64,000 bases of DNA from Thozetella sp. PMI_491. Lineage: Eukaryota; Ascomycota; Sordariomycetes; Chaetosphaeriales; Chaetosphaeriaceae. Shown piece after piece: positions 22,776-34,700 of the stretch; position 1 is the first letter of the stretch; each line of letters opens with the position of its first letter. Below the pieces are notes generated by a model. The model ran no database searches, was not told the DNA's origin, and saw nothing but the letters and a program-made list of their open reading frames with translations. The stretch is taken from positions 372,001-436,000 of the forward strand of contig MU270066.1 of the NCBI GenBank assembly GCA_021432635.1, written 5' to 3'. The translations under genes were made by a program, and so were the position numbers.

Positions 22776-23165
22776 TCCAGTTGCATCGGCTACGGCGAGT
22801 CGAGCACCTCCACCTTCGTGCCTCCGGCCATCGCCATGCTCGCGCTCGACTGCCCTAATCTGGACGGCCAGAGCCAGCTGGTGACGATGAAGTCGCAAAA
22901 GTTCACCTTCAAGATCCAGTGCTTCATGGACTACACCGACGCCGTCACCTTTATGGCCGTCACGACCTACACGTTCCAGGACTGCATAAGCGCATACGCG
23001 TCGTACAACACTTACACTAGATCGCGCGGCTGCCAGGCTGTCAAGCTTGGTACCAACAGGACATTCCTAGAGCCCGACCACTACGGCACATGCTACCTGA
23101 AGAACGGCACGGGCATCCTGTTCACCGCAACAACGATGTTAACCCCCACGCCGGCGCCCTGTTAA
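22776..23165 (+). pseudogene. Degenerate cysteine-rich PAN-like domain fragment
   Basis: An open frame between an in-frame TGA (22773-22775) and a stop at 23165 reads a Ser/Thr stretch, then CPNLDGQ, SQKFTFKIQCFMDY, TTYTFQDCISAYASYN, CQAVKLG and GTCYLKNG. The cysteine spacing resembles the PAN/apple-like module at the end of many fungal secreted or membrane proteins. There the usual motif is DCI-x-AC-x-x-YN; here the second Cys is Tyr. No signal peptide, membrane segment or upstream exon can be tied to it, and the first in-frame ATG is at 22836. It is best read as a decayed fragment, though a short expressed protein cannot be excluded. Confidence 0.45.
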
Positions 23166-23585
23166 CCGCCAGCACGATCACATAGTGAACAGTGACTAGG
23201 GCGGTAGAGTCATAGCTTTGGGTTTTCTGCATTGTCCAGCGGCGTTTTAGACCTAGATACCTCTGTTGAGCATATTGTATTCCCAATTCAGTACAAATAT
23301 AGAGACCTAGATAGGCTATTCACTGTATCCCAACACTAAGAAGCAATGTCTTTGTTATGAACCCCCTACCTTGGTGCTTCGTGCTATAGTTTGAGTTTCC
23401 CTGCGGAACTAAAATCATCTAGATACCTTGAACTTGGTGCAGTGGGGATGTATCCTTGTTTACCCGCCCCTGAACTCCGAAACCCCAAGACAAGCTCGCT
23501 AGGCCGACGCAGCACAATCCATGATCTCTTTGCAGAATTATTCGACACAGACAATTGAAATGAACCCCACAAATCCGCCGGGGCT
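23166..23585. other. Intergenic
   Basis: A 420-base AT-richer spacer between the PAN-like fragment and the 3' end of the ankyrin gene. Nothing is recognised. Confidence 0.6.
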
Positions 23586-25350
23586 CTAGAAGTCTCTTCC
23601 CCATATCCCGGTTTGTTGAAGGTCTAGGAGGTTGAGTCCAGCATTGGGCTGCAAATCTTCGATAACCTCACCGCTCTCCGCCGACTGGCGGGCGTGCATC
23701 GTCTGGGGGTACACGCCCAGCTCAAATGCCCTCCAAAAACGGGTTTGTGTTCGGCTGACTTCCTCGACCCCCAGCTCGATCAAACGAGGGACGATGAGCC
23801 GCTGGCCCTTGGTGGATGTCAGGGCTACCATCATGGGCGTCCAGTCCTCGTCCTGCTGGAAGTAGAATGGATTCGGAGGTTGACATAGTGGTTTGTCCAC
23901 CGGCATGCCGGCGCGCACCAGGATTTCAAAGGCCTCCAAGTTTCCGTAGGCACATGCCGCGTGCATCAGGCGCCCGAAAGTGGCAGGATACAACCAAAAG
24001 CCTTTGGCGATTTTGACCGCCATGGCCTCTTCCAGCAAGTACTGCAGGATCTCCTTGGACTGGCCGGCCCACACCTTGATGGCGGCTGACAAGGAGCGGG
24101 CCCAGAACACGCCCATGAACGCCACTTTTGTCGTTGGCAAGAGCACCCGCACAGCACCGAGATGGCCGCCAATGATGGCCAGAAGGAAGGTATGCTCATC
24201 CGGCATCACGCCTTCGATCATGAGCATCTTGAGGACCGATGTATTCCCGGCCATTGCCGCGACATCGATCGAAGACGATAGGCTGAAAATGTGACGGCCC
24301 TCATCGTCGGTGGCTGGTGATCGAGCGAATTCCCCCTCCAACACTGGGGGCTGGTCTAGGAGGAAGTCTAAAAAGTCCAGCGAGGCCCCCTTGCATGCTA
24401 TAGATAGCGCGGTTTCAAGCGCGTCGTGGATGGGTATGGAGTGTTGATAGGCGTGAGAGACGATAGGAAATGCCAAGGTAATGCTGCTTGCTTCGGCCGC
24501 TAGCCGCAAGGCGCTACCTAGCTGCTCCTGGGGAAATGGCGCCCAGTCTAGAAGCATCTCGAGGGCTACCTGGTCACCATTAGCCACAGCGGCATCTAGT
24601 GGGTTCGATGTCGATCCTGCCGGGGAATATGGAGCGCCTTTAGCACTGAGCAAGCGGCGAAGCAGGTCGATCTGCCCTGTCTTGACGGCAACATACACAG
24701 GGGTAGTAAAGTATGCACTCGCAGAGCAAGCTTCAGAGCCGTGAGCCTCATGTGAGTCCAGGATGGGCTCGTATATGCTAGGAAGCTTCAGCAGGATAGC
24801 GCTAGGGAGCAGATGGTGTTCCAATGGCTCGCGCGAGGTGTCAATTTTGACGGGTGGCGAGTCTAGTCCTTCTAGGATGCAGTTTGCGGCAAATTCGGAG
24901 TCGTCCGGCTGTCCAGTGCGGAAGTGGTCGACCATATACTGGCACATCACATACATAGCCTCCCGCCGGTCTCGAGGATCAACCCGGAGCTCGTCGAGCA
25001 GGTGGTTGAGGAACGCAGATATGTTGGCGTGCCATGGCCGTTCCTGGCAATAGGGGCGTATCAGGAGAAATCTCGCGAGGAAACGACAGAAAGAAGTTAG
25101 TTCCGGCTGGTTCCGGCGATTCTCCAGTGGACTGGACTTGAGACACAACGCCCGGGTGGACGCGATGGCCACTAATATCTCGTGGCTGAAGATGCCTGGC
25201 TTAAGGTTTAGGGTCAGCTAACTCAGTCTCGCTGCTACTGTGCTTACGGTTGACCTCGCGAAATTTAGCCGCCTCCGCAACCGGCACAGATTCGACAAGG
25301 TAGGCAAACGTGGCCCGGACAACCTCCAGCGGCATGTCTAGGAGCTTCAT
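23586..25350 (-). CDS. Ankyrin-repeat protein
   Basis: Two minus-strand exons, 25350-25248 and 25195-23586, give 570 aa. The first exon reads MKLLDMPLEVVRATFAYLVE, a short leucine-rich start seen in many filamentous-fungal ankyrin proteins and loosely F-box-like. From about residue 180 onward, degenerate ankyrin repeats are visible: TPVYVAVKTGQIDLLRRLLS, NPLDAAVANGDQVALEMLL, SIDVAAMAGNTSVLKMLM, FLLAIIGGHLGAVRVLL and MHAACAYGNLEAFEILVRAG. The repeats are divergent, so the array is old rather than freshly amplified. Its partner and role are unknown. The intron donor GTAAGC and acceptor CCAG restore an open frame from exon 1 into the long exon. Confidence 0.82.
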
Positions 25351-25571
25351 GGCCTCCGCCTTTGCCCGTCAAGCAGGCTGTCTTTGGGATAGACGGCGGA
25401 TCCCCCGAGCAAGCAACAAGATGAAAGTATACGCGGCAGCATAGAGTAGCCTGAACATTACATGATTACATGAGGTCCACGATTAGCCCCATCCATGGGG
25501 ACCTACGTTACTTACAAGTCACGGCACGTGGCGCCTGGACTAACTAGCGGTGCTCAGACGCGACAGTTACA

Positions 25572-25584
25572 AGGGTTAGGGTTA
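25572..25584 (+). repeat. Interstitial telomere-like motif, copy 1
   Basis: AGGGTTAGGGTTA, two tandem copies of the TTAGGG-type repeat, 222 bases upstream of the ankyrin gene start. A second motif occurs about 215 bases further on. Confidence 0.6.
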
Positions 25585-25788
25585 TATGGTCGAATGGCGC
25601 TTTATGGAACGTTACCTGTGGCTGATCAGGTGACTTTGACCGGCAGGGCATCCACCAGACTGGCCACAGCAAATGAGTTTCATCAGCGTGAAACTGATTT
25701 CTATGTTGCTAATGCCACGTGACTGTGCCCCAGGTTTCCGCGCCGCCATCGAGGTGGCGACAAGGCAGAAGGAGCATGAAAGTTTATC

Positions 25789-25804
25789 GGGGTTAGGGTT
25801 TTGG
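25789..25804 (+). repeat. Interstitial telomere-like motif, copy 2
   Basis: GGGGTTAGGGTTTTGG, sharing the GGGTTAGGGTT core with the motif at 25572. Such motifs can bind TTAGGG-recognising factors (Tbf1 type), which is inference here. Confidence 0.55.
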
Positions 25805-28343
25805 TGTCGCGATGCTGGAAAGGCAAGGCTTGTTGCCTCGTCGCCCACGAAGCGCCGAAGCTACTAGCCTAGTCAGCTTGATCCTTTAGTGCGAGAGAAC
25901 TAATGCTATTATAGCACTTTAACCCTTTGAATAGATTCCTTGAGTGTAACAGCAGCCGTAATTAGCTGTTTCTGTTGCCGCCAGAGTCTGTTCCAAAGCG
26001 GGCTTGCTTTGGCTGAGGAGCCCCACAGGGAGAGGTCCTCGGGCCAATAGGGGGAGCGAACGCGATTTGCTGCAAGCGCCGGGCGCAGACGTCCAATCGA
26101 TTCGGCCCCAGGGCCTGACGTTGAGACCGGGCAACGGCGGAGGGGCCCACCACGGCCCGGGACGCCTCCCTGAGGTCCTGGTAGGCTGACGGGCAGGCAA
26201 GCGGGACAGGCAAGAACTGGCCAGCACGACCACGTATCTCCCAGCAGCTAGCCCAGGAGCCCAGCAGAGCAGAGGTCGGCGGAACAGGCGAGGCGGAGCG
26301 CAGGTGCTGGGGTGCGGCATCAAAGCATGCACGCCAGACTTGCCGGCAGGGACGAGGAGAAGGGCCGAGGTGAGCGATACGACGACAGTGCACGCCGGGG
26401 AGGTCCGCCATGTGACTAGAAGAGGAGGTGAGGCCTCACACGCTCATGCAAGGCCGCCGATGGCTGGTGGAAAAAAAAAAAAGCCAGTCGTCGACGTTGC
26501 TGTGGCCATGGGGTACGAGGAATGTCGCGGAGGCGGAGGAACGGCCGCCTCGTCGTCATTCGTTCCGGCTGAGAAGTAGCGTCGCCCCCGGGGAGCCGAG
26601 GCGAGGAGCTGGGGGAAAAAATAAACGTGTGGGGCCGAGACCGGCGTGGACTGTGCGAGGGAAGCTGCCGGGTCGACAGGATATTCCCCTCCAGATCGCC
26701 GGGCAGCCTTTCCCCCCAAGATTCGCCCTGCAGCATTCCGTCGCAAACCGGTTTTTGCATGTCCTGGAGGGCAGTTACGCAGTAGTCTGTGGCGATTTCT
26801 TGGCGGACGCTGGGATCGACAAGCGCGACCGTCCGTAGGGCGACGGTGCCCCACCCTCCCGCGGCTAGCGAGCCCTGAGGCCAGCACTGCTACGGGGCCT
26901 GATTGGGCGGCTAAGGTACACGCTACCAGGACAACCCTGCTGGCGGGCCACTGAAACCCGCCAACGAGATCTCGCTGCGGGCCTGCCACGGGACCACACG
27001 GGCGGCGATCTGGCCCCCGGCGTCCCTGGCAGCAAGGCACGGGTGGGCCCTGTCGTGCCTGCCTGTCTTGCTTGTCTCGCTTGTCAACCTGTGCTGTGAA
27101 CAGGCGCACCCTCTTTCCTGGGCCAGCTTTTGCCTGCTGGCGGGCCCTGACTGTCCCAAGGACCCTGAGGCTAGTGCCACGCTGCACAGCCCACCTGCCA
27201 CAACCGGGAGGCTCTGATTGAGCGATAGCGATTTTGGCCCCGAGGCGAGCGGCGATGTCGTCAGTCCGCATTCTTGCCCACTTTCCCAGTTCGCCAGCTT
27301 GGCCCGGGGAGGTTGCGTGGGTTGCGTCTAGACCGGCGGCGAGGAATAAATGTCACCCAGTCGTCCGCCCGCGATGGCGACTTTCGAAAGATGGGCACCA
27401 TCAGAAGCTCGCTCCGTGGTGTCCCCTTGCGCAGCCCCCCCTCGTCAAGTAAAAAGTGACAAAGATAGGCTCTCTAGAGCTCCTATATCAGATCGTCGGT
27501 CCCGCTCGCACCACGTCCCGTGGGCGGTGGGAACCCCTTCGGTCCGGTCCAGCGCTATTGAGCCCATCTCTCTCGCTCTACTGTGCAAGTACTGCCCTCT
27601 CCGAACAATAAGGAGCGACCAAACAACCCCGACAAGCAACTTAAAGAAAAAGCCATACCCTTGCGGCTCAGCCCACCGTCTGCCCAGAGTCACCCGAGAC
27701 AGACGCACCGAAGGGTATCATTTTTCGATTGCAATCGAATCCGTCTGAGCCTTTTTTTCCCCTTCTCATCGAGCCAGCCCGCCAAGAAGACCCTACCGTT
27801 TGGGGAGTCGCCTGTCCAGACCCCAGACCAGGGAACGACTGGCTGAGAAGCATCCAGCGCTTAGCACGACAACGCGCCCTCGCCTGGCCGCGACAAAGAA
27901 GAGCCATAGGCTCTGGTATCCTTGAAACAAAAAAAAAATACCCCAGTTACCCTAGCTCGCATTGCCTGCTGTCATTTCTCTTTTTTTTCTAATTTGGGCC
28001 CGGATTCGCCGTTGCTCTTTCCCAGGCCTCCGAGTCACAAGGTACGTGCAGCCGCCGCCTCACTTAGACGCAAAACCCCAGTCACTGCCGACCTCACACA
28101 AAGCCCACCCACGCCTTTAATATATGTCTTTGTTCACCTATTCACCCTACCCATTGTTCCCCTTCCCATTCTACTCAACCCGCTCTTCTTCACCACCGCT
28201 CTCCGTCATGTGCTGGATATAGGAGTCTCTAATATTTTCTTTTTCTCTTCGGCCTCTTCGCTTCCTGTCTTATTTCCTTGGTCTCGGTTCGCCTTTCTTA
28301 GCTGGTCTAATACAACGCACACAACCTCGGAATAATCCTAATC

Positions 28344-28344
<1 letters not shown>

Positions 28345-28379
<35 letters not shown>
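28345..28379 (+). repeat. (AC)n microsatellite
   Basis: A 35-base uninterrupted AC repeat about 97 bases before the PRM1 start codon, probably within the transcribed leader. It is likely to be length-polymorphic. Confidence 0.9.
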
Positions 28380-28380
<1 letters not shown>

Positions 28381-28475
28381 TATTCGATCTTCACTTCTTA
28401 CTTTGGGAGGATCATTCTAGAAATACCCACACTAAAGATAAACCGCAGGACAACGGACAACGGACAACGGTATAG

Positions 28476-30665
28476 ATGTTCGGCAAGAAGAAGGAGTTGG
28501 GGGACTACCCCCCGGTGCCGGCGTCACTCAACGCCAACTCCCCGACGTCCTCCAACAAGGAACAGCTCCGGCCCCATGCTGACACCGCCGGGAGCATCAC
28601 CCCCTACCTGGGGCTCCGGTCCCGGCTCTCGCAGCTCTGGTTCAACCGCTGGACCGTGCTGCTCCTCTTGGTGCTAGTCCGCACCCTCATCCTGCTCGCC
28701 AGCCTAAATGACAACATCGGCGATGCTAAGGCCAAGGCCCTCGCGGCCTGCACCAAGGTAGAGGACATCGGCAGCGCCATGGCCTCGATGCCGCACTACC
28801 TCTCGGTCGGCGTCAACAGCGCCGCCGCCGTCGGCGTCACCAAGGCCGTCAGCGGCATGGTCTCCGTGCTCAGCATGATCCTGACCGCCATCCCGCAGCT
28901 GCTGCTCTTCATCATCAACATGTACATCGGTACCTACGTCTGCCTGGCTGCCGCCTTCATCCACGGTGGGTTGGACGTCGCCGTCGCCATGGTGCAAGAC
29001 ACGACCGACTTCATCAACAACGCCATCAAGGGCATTAGCGGCGACATTAGCTCGGCGCTGGACAACGTGCAGACCATCATCAACAACTTCTACAACGCCA
29101 TCTCCAAGGGCGCCTCCATCTTCGGCGTCAATACTGACCCGCCCAAGATTGACATTAGCTCCGATCTGAACAAGCTGCAGACCATCCACGTCGACAGCAC
29201 CCAGTTCGTCAAGGACCTGGCCGGCCTCAACTCAACCATCCCGTCCTTCGACCAAGCCAAGAACCTCACCGAGAGCGTCCTGACTATCCCTTTCAAGAAG
29301 GTGCAAGACCTGCTCGACCAGACCTACGGCAACTACTCGTTCGACTCGAGCATCTTCCCCGTCGCACAGAAGAAGGGCTTGTCCTTCTGCTCCGATAACT
29401 CGTTCCTGAACGACTTCTTTGAGAAGCTCTTCAAGATCGCGGCCGACGCCAAGATCGCCTTCCTCGTTGTCATCATCGTGCTGGCCCTGCTCGCGATTGT
29501 CGCCCAAGGCTACCTTGAGATCCGCCGGTGGCGCCGCCAGCAGCGCCTCGCCCGCGTCTTCACCAAGCACGGCTACGACCCCATGGACGTCGTCTACATC
29601 GCGTCGCGGCCCTTCACCTCGACCACCGGCATCAAGCTGGCCGCGCGCTTCTCGGGCAAGCGCCAGCTGCTGGTGCGGTGGGCCGTCGCCTACGGGACCT
29701 CGCTGCCCGCTCTCTTCGTGCTGTCGCTGGCCCTCGCCGGTCTCTTCTCATGCCTCTGCCAACTGATCATACTGAAGCTGATCCAGCAGAAGACGCCCGA
29801 GCTGGCTAACCAAGTCGGTGATTTCGCGAACCAGGTCGTCACCACTCTCGAGGACGTCTCTGTCACCTGGGCCAATGATGCCAACGGGGTCATCACTAAG
29901 ATGACGGATGAGGTCAACAACGACGTCTTCGGCTGGGTTCGTATCGCCACCACAGCTGTCAACGACACCCTGACCACCTTCGAGGACGAGATCAACAAGG
30001 GCCTCGACGACATCTTCAACGGCACCGTGCTGTACAACACAGTCAAGAACGTCTTCGCCTGCCTGATTGGCAACAAGATCGACGCCGTCGAGAAGGGTCT
30101 CACGTGGGTGCACGACCAGGCCCATGTGTCGTTCCCGCTGTTCCCCAACGACACCTTCAGCCAGGGCGCGCAGAAGAGCATCGGCGACGATAGTGATCTC
30201 ACCTCGTTCCTCGCAACGCCCTCCAGCGTCACCTCAGACGACATCACCGCCGCCGTCGACACGGTTGTCAACAAGTTGCAGAACGGTCTCATCCAGGAGG
30301 CCCTCATCTCGACCGCGCTGCTTATGGTCTATGTCATCATCGTTCTGATCGGTGTCGTCCGCTCGCTCGCCGGCATGGCAACCCCCGGCCGCACGCGCGG
30401 CGAGGGTGGTCAGCGCTACGTCACCCGCAGCCAGCTGAACTCGTCGGCTGACAGCCTCACGGGCGACCGGCGACCGCCGCTGAGCCCTCGGCAGCGGCGC
30501 AACAGCCAAGACTGGGATAACGTGAGCCTGGACGGCAACGGGCAAGAGTACTACGGACAAGAGAAGGGAACCAGGTCAGTAAACGGTGGCACGAGGGGGC
30601 CCTTAAGCCCAGGGCATTGGAGGAAGAGCAGCCACGGCCGGTTCGAGAACACTTCCGGGAGCTAG
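28476..30665 (+). CDS. PRM1: Plasma membrane fusion protein Prm1
   Basis: Multipass membrane protein that stabilises plasma-membrane fusion during mating and cell fusion. It is a single exon of 729 aa, usual for the family. Five hydrophobic blocks are visible: ~59-77 (WTVLLLLVLVRTLILLASL), ~128-165, ~324-350 (AKIAFLVVIIVLALLAIVAQ), ~402-434 (ALFVLSLALAGLFSCLCQLI) and ~609-632 (ALLMVYVIIVLIGVV). The long second block may hold one or two spans. Between them are two large extracytoplasmic loops with NxS/T sites and regularly spaced hydrophobic residues, for example FINNAIKGISGDISSALDNVQTI. The C-terminal tail is Arg/Ser/Gly-rich and cytosolic. The start is the first ATG and the frame has no plausible intron. 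Regulation by pheromone is known for the yeast gene; I did not identify a specific response element here. Confidence 0.9.
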   Translation: MFGKKKELGDYPPVPASLNANSPTSSNKEQLRPHADTAGSITPYLGLRSRLSQLWFNRWTVLLLLVLVRTLILLASLNDNIGDAKAKALAACTKVEDIGSAMASMPHYLSVGVNSAAAVGVTKAVSGMVSVLSMILTAIPQLLLFIINMYIGTYVCLAAAFIHGGLDVAVAMVQDTTDFINNAIKGISGDISSALDNVQTIINNFYNAISKGASIFGVNTDPPKIDISSDLNKLQTIHVDSTQFVKDLAGLNSTIPSFDQAKNLTESVLTIPFKKVQDLLDQTYGNYSFDSSIFPVAQKKGLSFCSDNSFLNDFFEKLFKIAADAKIAFLVVIIVLALLAIVAQGYLEIRRWRRQQRLARVFTKHGYDPMDVVYIASRPFTSTTGIKLAARFSGKRQLLVRWAVAYGTSLPALFVLSLALAGLFSCLCQLIILKLIQQKTPELANQVGDFANQVVTTLEDVSVTWANDANGVITKMTDEVNNDVFGWVRIATTAVNDTLTTFEDEINKGLDDIFNGTVLYNTVKNVFACLIGNKIDAVEKGLTWVHDQAHVSFPLFPNDTFSQGAQKSIGDDSDLTSFLATPSSVTSDDITAAVDTVVNKLQNGLIQEALISTALLMVYVIIVLIGVVRSLAGMATPGRTRGEGGQRYVTRSQLNSSADSLTGDRRPPLSPRQRRNSQDWDNVSLDGNGQEYYGQEKGTRSVNGGTRGPLSPGHWRKSSHGRFENTSGS

Positions 30666-31720
30666 AAGCCTCCCGCAGGACCTGTCGAGGAGACGATGCG
30701 ACCAGAGCGGAGACAGCGACGCGGACTCCGCAGACTGGACATCGACGCCACGCTCGAGACGCACTTGGGCGAGCCGCCACCTATGTACACGCCGGTGTGA
30801 AGGCGATTTTTTTTTGGTGGGATTGTGGGTCGCGGACGAGTGGCCGGATTCCGGTCCCCGCCTCAGCCGGCTGTGGCGGGAGGATGCTAATTGTTGTGGT
30901 TTTCGCCCATTCTGCCACTGCCACTTGATGCATTTTTGTTTTTCTTCCCGCCGGCGCGAACTGCAATAGGATCAGGGAGGAATGCGGATACCACTGATAG
31001 AGGAGCTTGGCGTTCACCGAACTGGTTCACCAGGAGGTTCGCGTTCCGAGTCGACGCGAAGGACGAAGGCACGGCTGTTTCTTAGACGAAGCCCAGGTTG
31101 CGCTCTCGGCAGCGAAGGAGGCACACCAGGCTGTTCAGGCCGCTAGGCCGCCAAAGGGGGAGACGGGCCGAGAGAGAGGTTCATCCCAACTGAAGACATG
31201 CTTGACAGCGACGAATTTCTTGAAATCTTTCAATCTTCATTTCTCGAAACCAGCCCACGGTTAATAGGGTCAAGGTCCGGATTTTAGTCTAAATTACATA
31301 CCACCAAAGACTGTCTATAACATAGCGCCAAACAATACAAAACCCGTGTGGCTGGAAAAAAAAACGATGCCCATGATGATGATGCTCCTGTGCACCCACC
31401 CCCCGTAGCGAGTGAGAGAGATGTGAAGGACCTTCAAGACAAACAGCGCCAAGCGTATACAAAGGTAAAAATCAAGAACATAGGGAAGTCCATGTCTGTC
31501 AAGACGTAGTCTTCGACTCTTCGCGCTCCTCGCCCGATCCAAAACAGTGCAACTGACAAGCAAAAAAAGCAAGAAAGGGAAGTCCATGTCTGGCCAAGAC
31601 GTGGCCATCTCATCATCCTCCCGTCCCAAGCAGTGCAACTGATAAAAGACAAACAGAAGAAAATGAATGCAATCTAGAGCCATCTCTCGTCATCTCATAA
31701 TCCATTAGGTATCCTCCAAA
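30666..31720. other. Convergent intergenic region between PRM1 and FAS beta
   Basis: About 1.05 kb between convergent genes, with no coding feature. The last 250 bases hold an imperfect direct repeat that is probably in the FAS beta 3' untranslated region. Confidence 0.6.
31483..31646. repeat. Imperfect tandem direct repeat downstream of FAS beta
   Basis: Two related blocks, starting at 31483 and 31577, each begin GGGAAGTCCATGTCTG and end with CAGTGCAACTGA. They differ by small indels between. The unit is about 90 bases. Confidence 0.7.
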
Positions 31721-34700
31721 TTATCCCCAGACAGTCAGGAGGTTCTGCACCTTCTGGCTGCCCGTCATGCGGTAGACGTCCTCGACGTACTCCTTGTTGA
31801 GTTCGAAAGGACGGCCCGTCAGGTTAGGGATGTAGCGACCCTCCAGCTTGTCAGGGTCGATGTTCTCCACGCGGACCATCTCGTTGAGGTACTTCCGGTA
31901 GGTGTCAATGCCACCGCGGAGGAAGCTCGAGTGGAAGGGCACGTTGACGCCGGCGAGCGGCACCGTAGCCTTGCCACGGGTGAGGTCGATGGGCAGCGGG
32001 ACGTCCTCGACGGCCTCGGCAGCCTGCTCGATGAGCTTCTCGGCCGACCCGCCCTTGGAGAGGCGGTCGCACACGAAGCCGAGCATCCAGAGCGTCTTGA
32101 GGTGGCCGGCGCAGACGTACTGCACACCATCGATGTTGTAGTTGACAACCTCGAGGAGCAGGCCGGTCTTCTTGCCGATGTCGGTGACGACCTTCTCGAG
32201 GGCGACCTGGTCGAAGCCCTTGGACACGCGCGAGGGGTTCACAGCCACCATGGAGAAGTCGGTGCGGCCGCCGGGGCCGGGCTTCATGGCGTGCTGCATG
32301 ACCAAGCCGCGGTAGAAGGTCAGAGTCATGAGGTCCTCGACACCGAAGACACCGCCGCAGGCACCCAGGGCGCTGTACTCGCCCAGACTGTGGCCGGCGA
32401 AGCGAGCGTTCTGCTGCACGAAGCCGCGGGACTGGAGGGTCGCCATCTCGGCCAAGTTGAGCAGGCTGATCGCCGGCTGGGCGAACTGCGTGCTGAAGAG
32501 CAGGCCGGACGGGTTGCGGAAGGTGTAGGACGAGGCGTTCGGCGAGAGATCATCCATGACGGGGATGGGCTTGCCGGTGACGGGGTCGTCCTTGGTGAGT
32601 GAAAGGTAGCGGGCGCGGAGGGCGCGGCCCTGAGCGCCGCCGAAGTAGATGGTAAGGGAGGTCGGGTTGTTCTTGATGAGCTCGATGAGAGAGAAACCTG
32701 GTGCACGGGTTAGTTGAGAGTCATGTGTTAGGAGTGAGGGGGGAAGGAGCTTACCATAGAGCTCAGAGAGGTGCTTGTCACCCCGGTCCCATACATCGCG
32801 GGAAGCCGCGTCGGCCTCGTAGCCAACCATGCCCATACCCTTCTCCTGGCTACCCTGGCCGCAGAAGATGTACGAGGTAGGCAGCTGGTCAACCTCGGCC
32901 TGGGCCTTGAGGACAAGACCCTCGGCCTCACCATCCTTGCCGTGCTGGTGGACCTGGATCTCGAGGACCATGCGGCCCTTCACCATGGATACGTGGCGGA
33001 TCTCAACCCGCAGACGGTCGCCGCCGCGGACCATGCCTTCGAACGAGGTGTTCCAGTGGTGGAAGTGGCAGCCCTCGCCGTCAGGGAACAGCGCATCGGC
33101 CACGGCACGGCGCACCAGTGCCGAGCTGTACATGCCGTGGATGATGGGCTGGCCCTCAGGCAGGCCGGAAAAGGCGGCGAAGGTCGGGCACACGTGGATG
33201 GGGTTAGTGTCGCCCGAGGCGGCCGAGTACTCCCAGCCGCGATCCTCGACGTTGATGATGCGGGTCGCGACCAGGCCACCGCTCTCGAGCGGCGTGGCCT
33301 CGGGCTCAACGGGCTTGCCGTGGCGCTCGAGGAAGTCGACGACGGGGTTGCCTAGGCTGGCCCGCGAGGTGACCGAGAACTCGACTTCACCGATGCGCTG
33401 CTCCTCAGAGAAGATCTCTCCCTCGACGTGGAGGTACCACTCGCGGGCGGAGGACGAGCCAGAGGTCTTGACCAGGCGGCTGGTCTGGCCCGAGCTCAGG
33501 GTGAACTTGAGCGTCTTGCCGACCAGGCTCTCATCGGGGTCGACGGCCCGGAACCAGCTGCGGCTCTTCAGGGCGGCTTCGGTCTTGGCCGAGTCGATGT
33601 GGATGCTCATCTCGGGTTCCTGCACGGCCGACATCTCATCGTCGTGCTCAAAGTGGCCAGGGATGAAGAAGGACGTGTTGACGGCCACGAGAGGCTTCTC
33701 GTTGCGCGAGATGGTCGCCTCGACGTCGACAACCTTTCCGGTGCCCTGAATCTTCACGCGGACGATGCGGGCGGTGGTGGAAAGGAGGTCGCCGACGGCC
33801 ATGTGAGTGCCGTCAGTCTCCGAGAGGACCCGGAAGCCGTTGGACCTGTGCAGCAGCCTAGAGATGTCGCCGCCGATGACGGGCACCAGGAGCGGCTTAG
33901 TGAGAGCAGTCCAAGCCACGACGATGGACATGTCGAGGGGCACATGGCTCCTGCCATCGGGGCCGGAGTTCTGGCCGCGGGCACGGCGAGTGGTGGCAGT
34001 GAAGCTGTCGACCATGGCCTGGGTCAGGATGACGTCCTTGCCGCGGAACTCGGCGTCAGCCAGCGAGGCCAGGTTGGCATGGCGGTGGTGGGGAGCCAGG
34101 GAGAGCGACCAGGCCGAGGCGTAGAAGTCCCGGACCAGACGGTCGCGGTCCTGGGTGACGTCGATGAGCGTCATGGTGTCTCCCCGGACACGGACCTCTA
34201 GCTGCGACTGCAGGGTGGTCAAGAGACCGCCGCGGGTGGGGTTGGGGGGCGCGGTGATGGTGACGACAACGTGCTCGCCGTCCTGCGAGGCAATCGACAG
34301 GGCCGGGTACTCGGCACCAGTGTTGTCTCGCCTGTGCAGCTTGAGAGAGGTAGGCTTGCCGCTGGCCTCATACTTGACCTGGAGGGTGTCGCTGCGGCGC
34401 ACAGTCAGCGCCGCGGGGATGGGGTTGGCCACACGCGCCTGTCCGCGGACCATGTTCTTCTCCCTCAGGCAGGCAGTGAGCCAAGCATGGCCCTCGGCGG
34501 CGAGGTCGTCGATGATGCACTCGCAGTAGCCGGCAGGGTTGGCGATGTCGAAGGTGTAGATCTGCTCGCGGGGGATGTGCTCGTCGTCATCCGAGTCGAT
34601 CGACTCAGGAGTGGCGAGACCTGAGACAGTGGAGAAGCTGTAGACACTGAGAGGGCGACCAGCCTGCAGGCCGAGGCCGGCGGAAGCCGGGACCAGGGAC

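Larger units (their letters stand above)
25351..28475. other. Long intergenic region upstream of PRM1
   Basis: About 3.1 kb without a supported gene. From ~25.95 to 27.4 kb it is GC-rich and keeps frames open on both strands, but none has a recognisable domain. From ~27.5 to 28.47 kb it is pyrimidine-rich with T and C tracts, as in long fungal leaders. The final 130 bases hold an AC microsatellite and a short tandem GGACAAC repeat just before the PRM1 ATG. Confidence 0.5.

Noticed and set aside
26444-27271. 275-codon minus-strand frame upstream of PRM1
   Set aside because: Arg/Gly/Pro-rich with no domain, reads through a homopolymer A run, and is overlapped by several other open frames in the same GC-rich block. 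Not supported as a gene.
32698-32754. Continuous coding through 19 extra codons in FAS beta
   Set aside because: It has a GTAAGC donor and a CCAG acceptor, and removal restores the conserved ELYGFSLIE sequence. It is a 57-nt in-frame intron.
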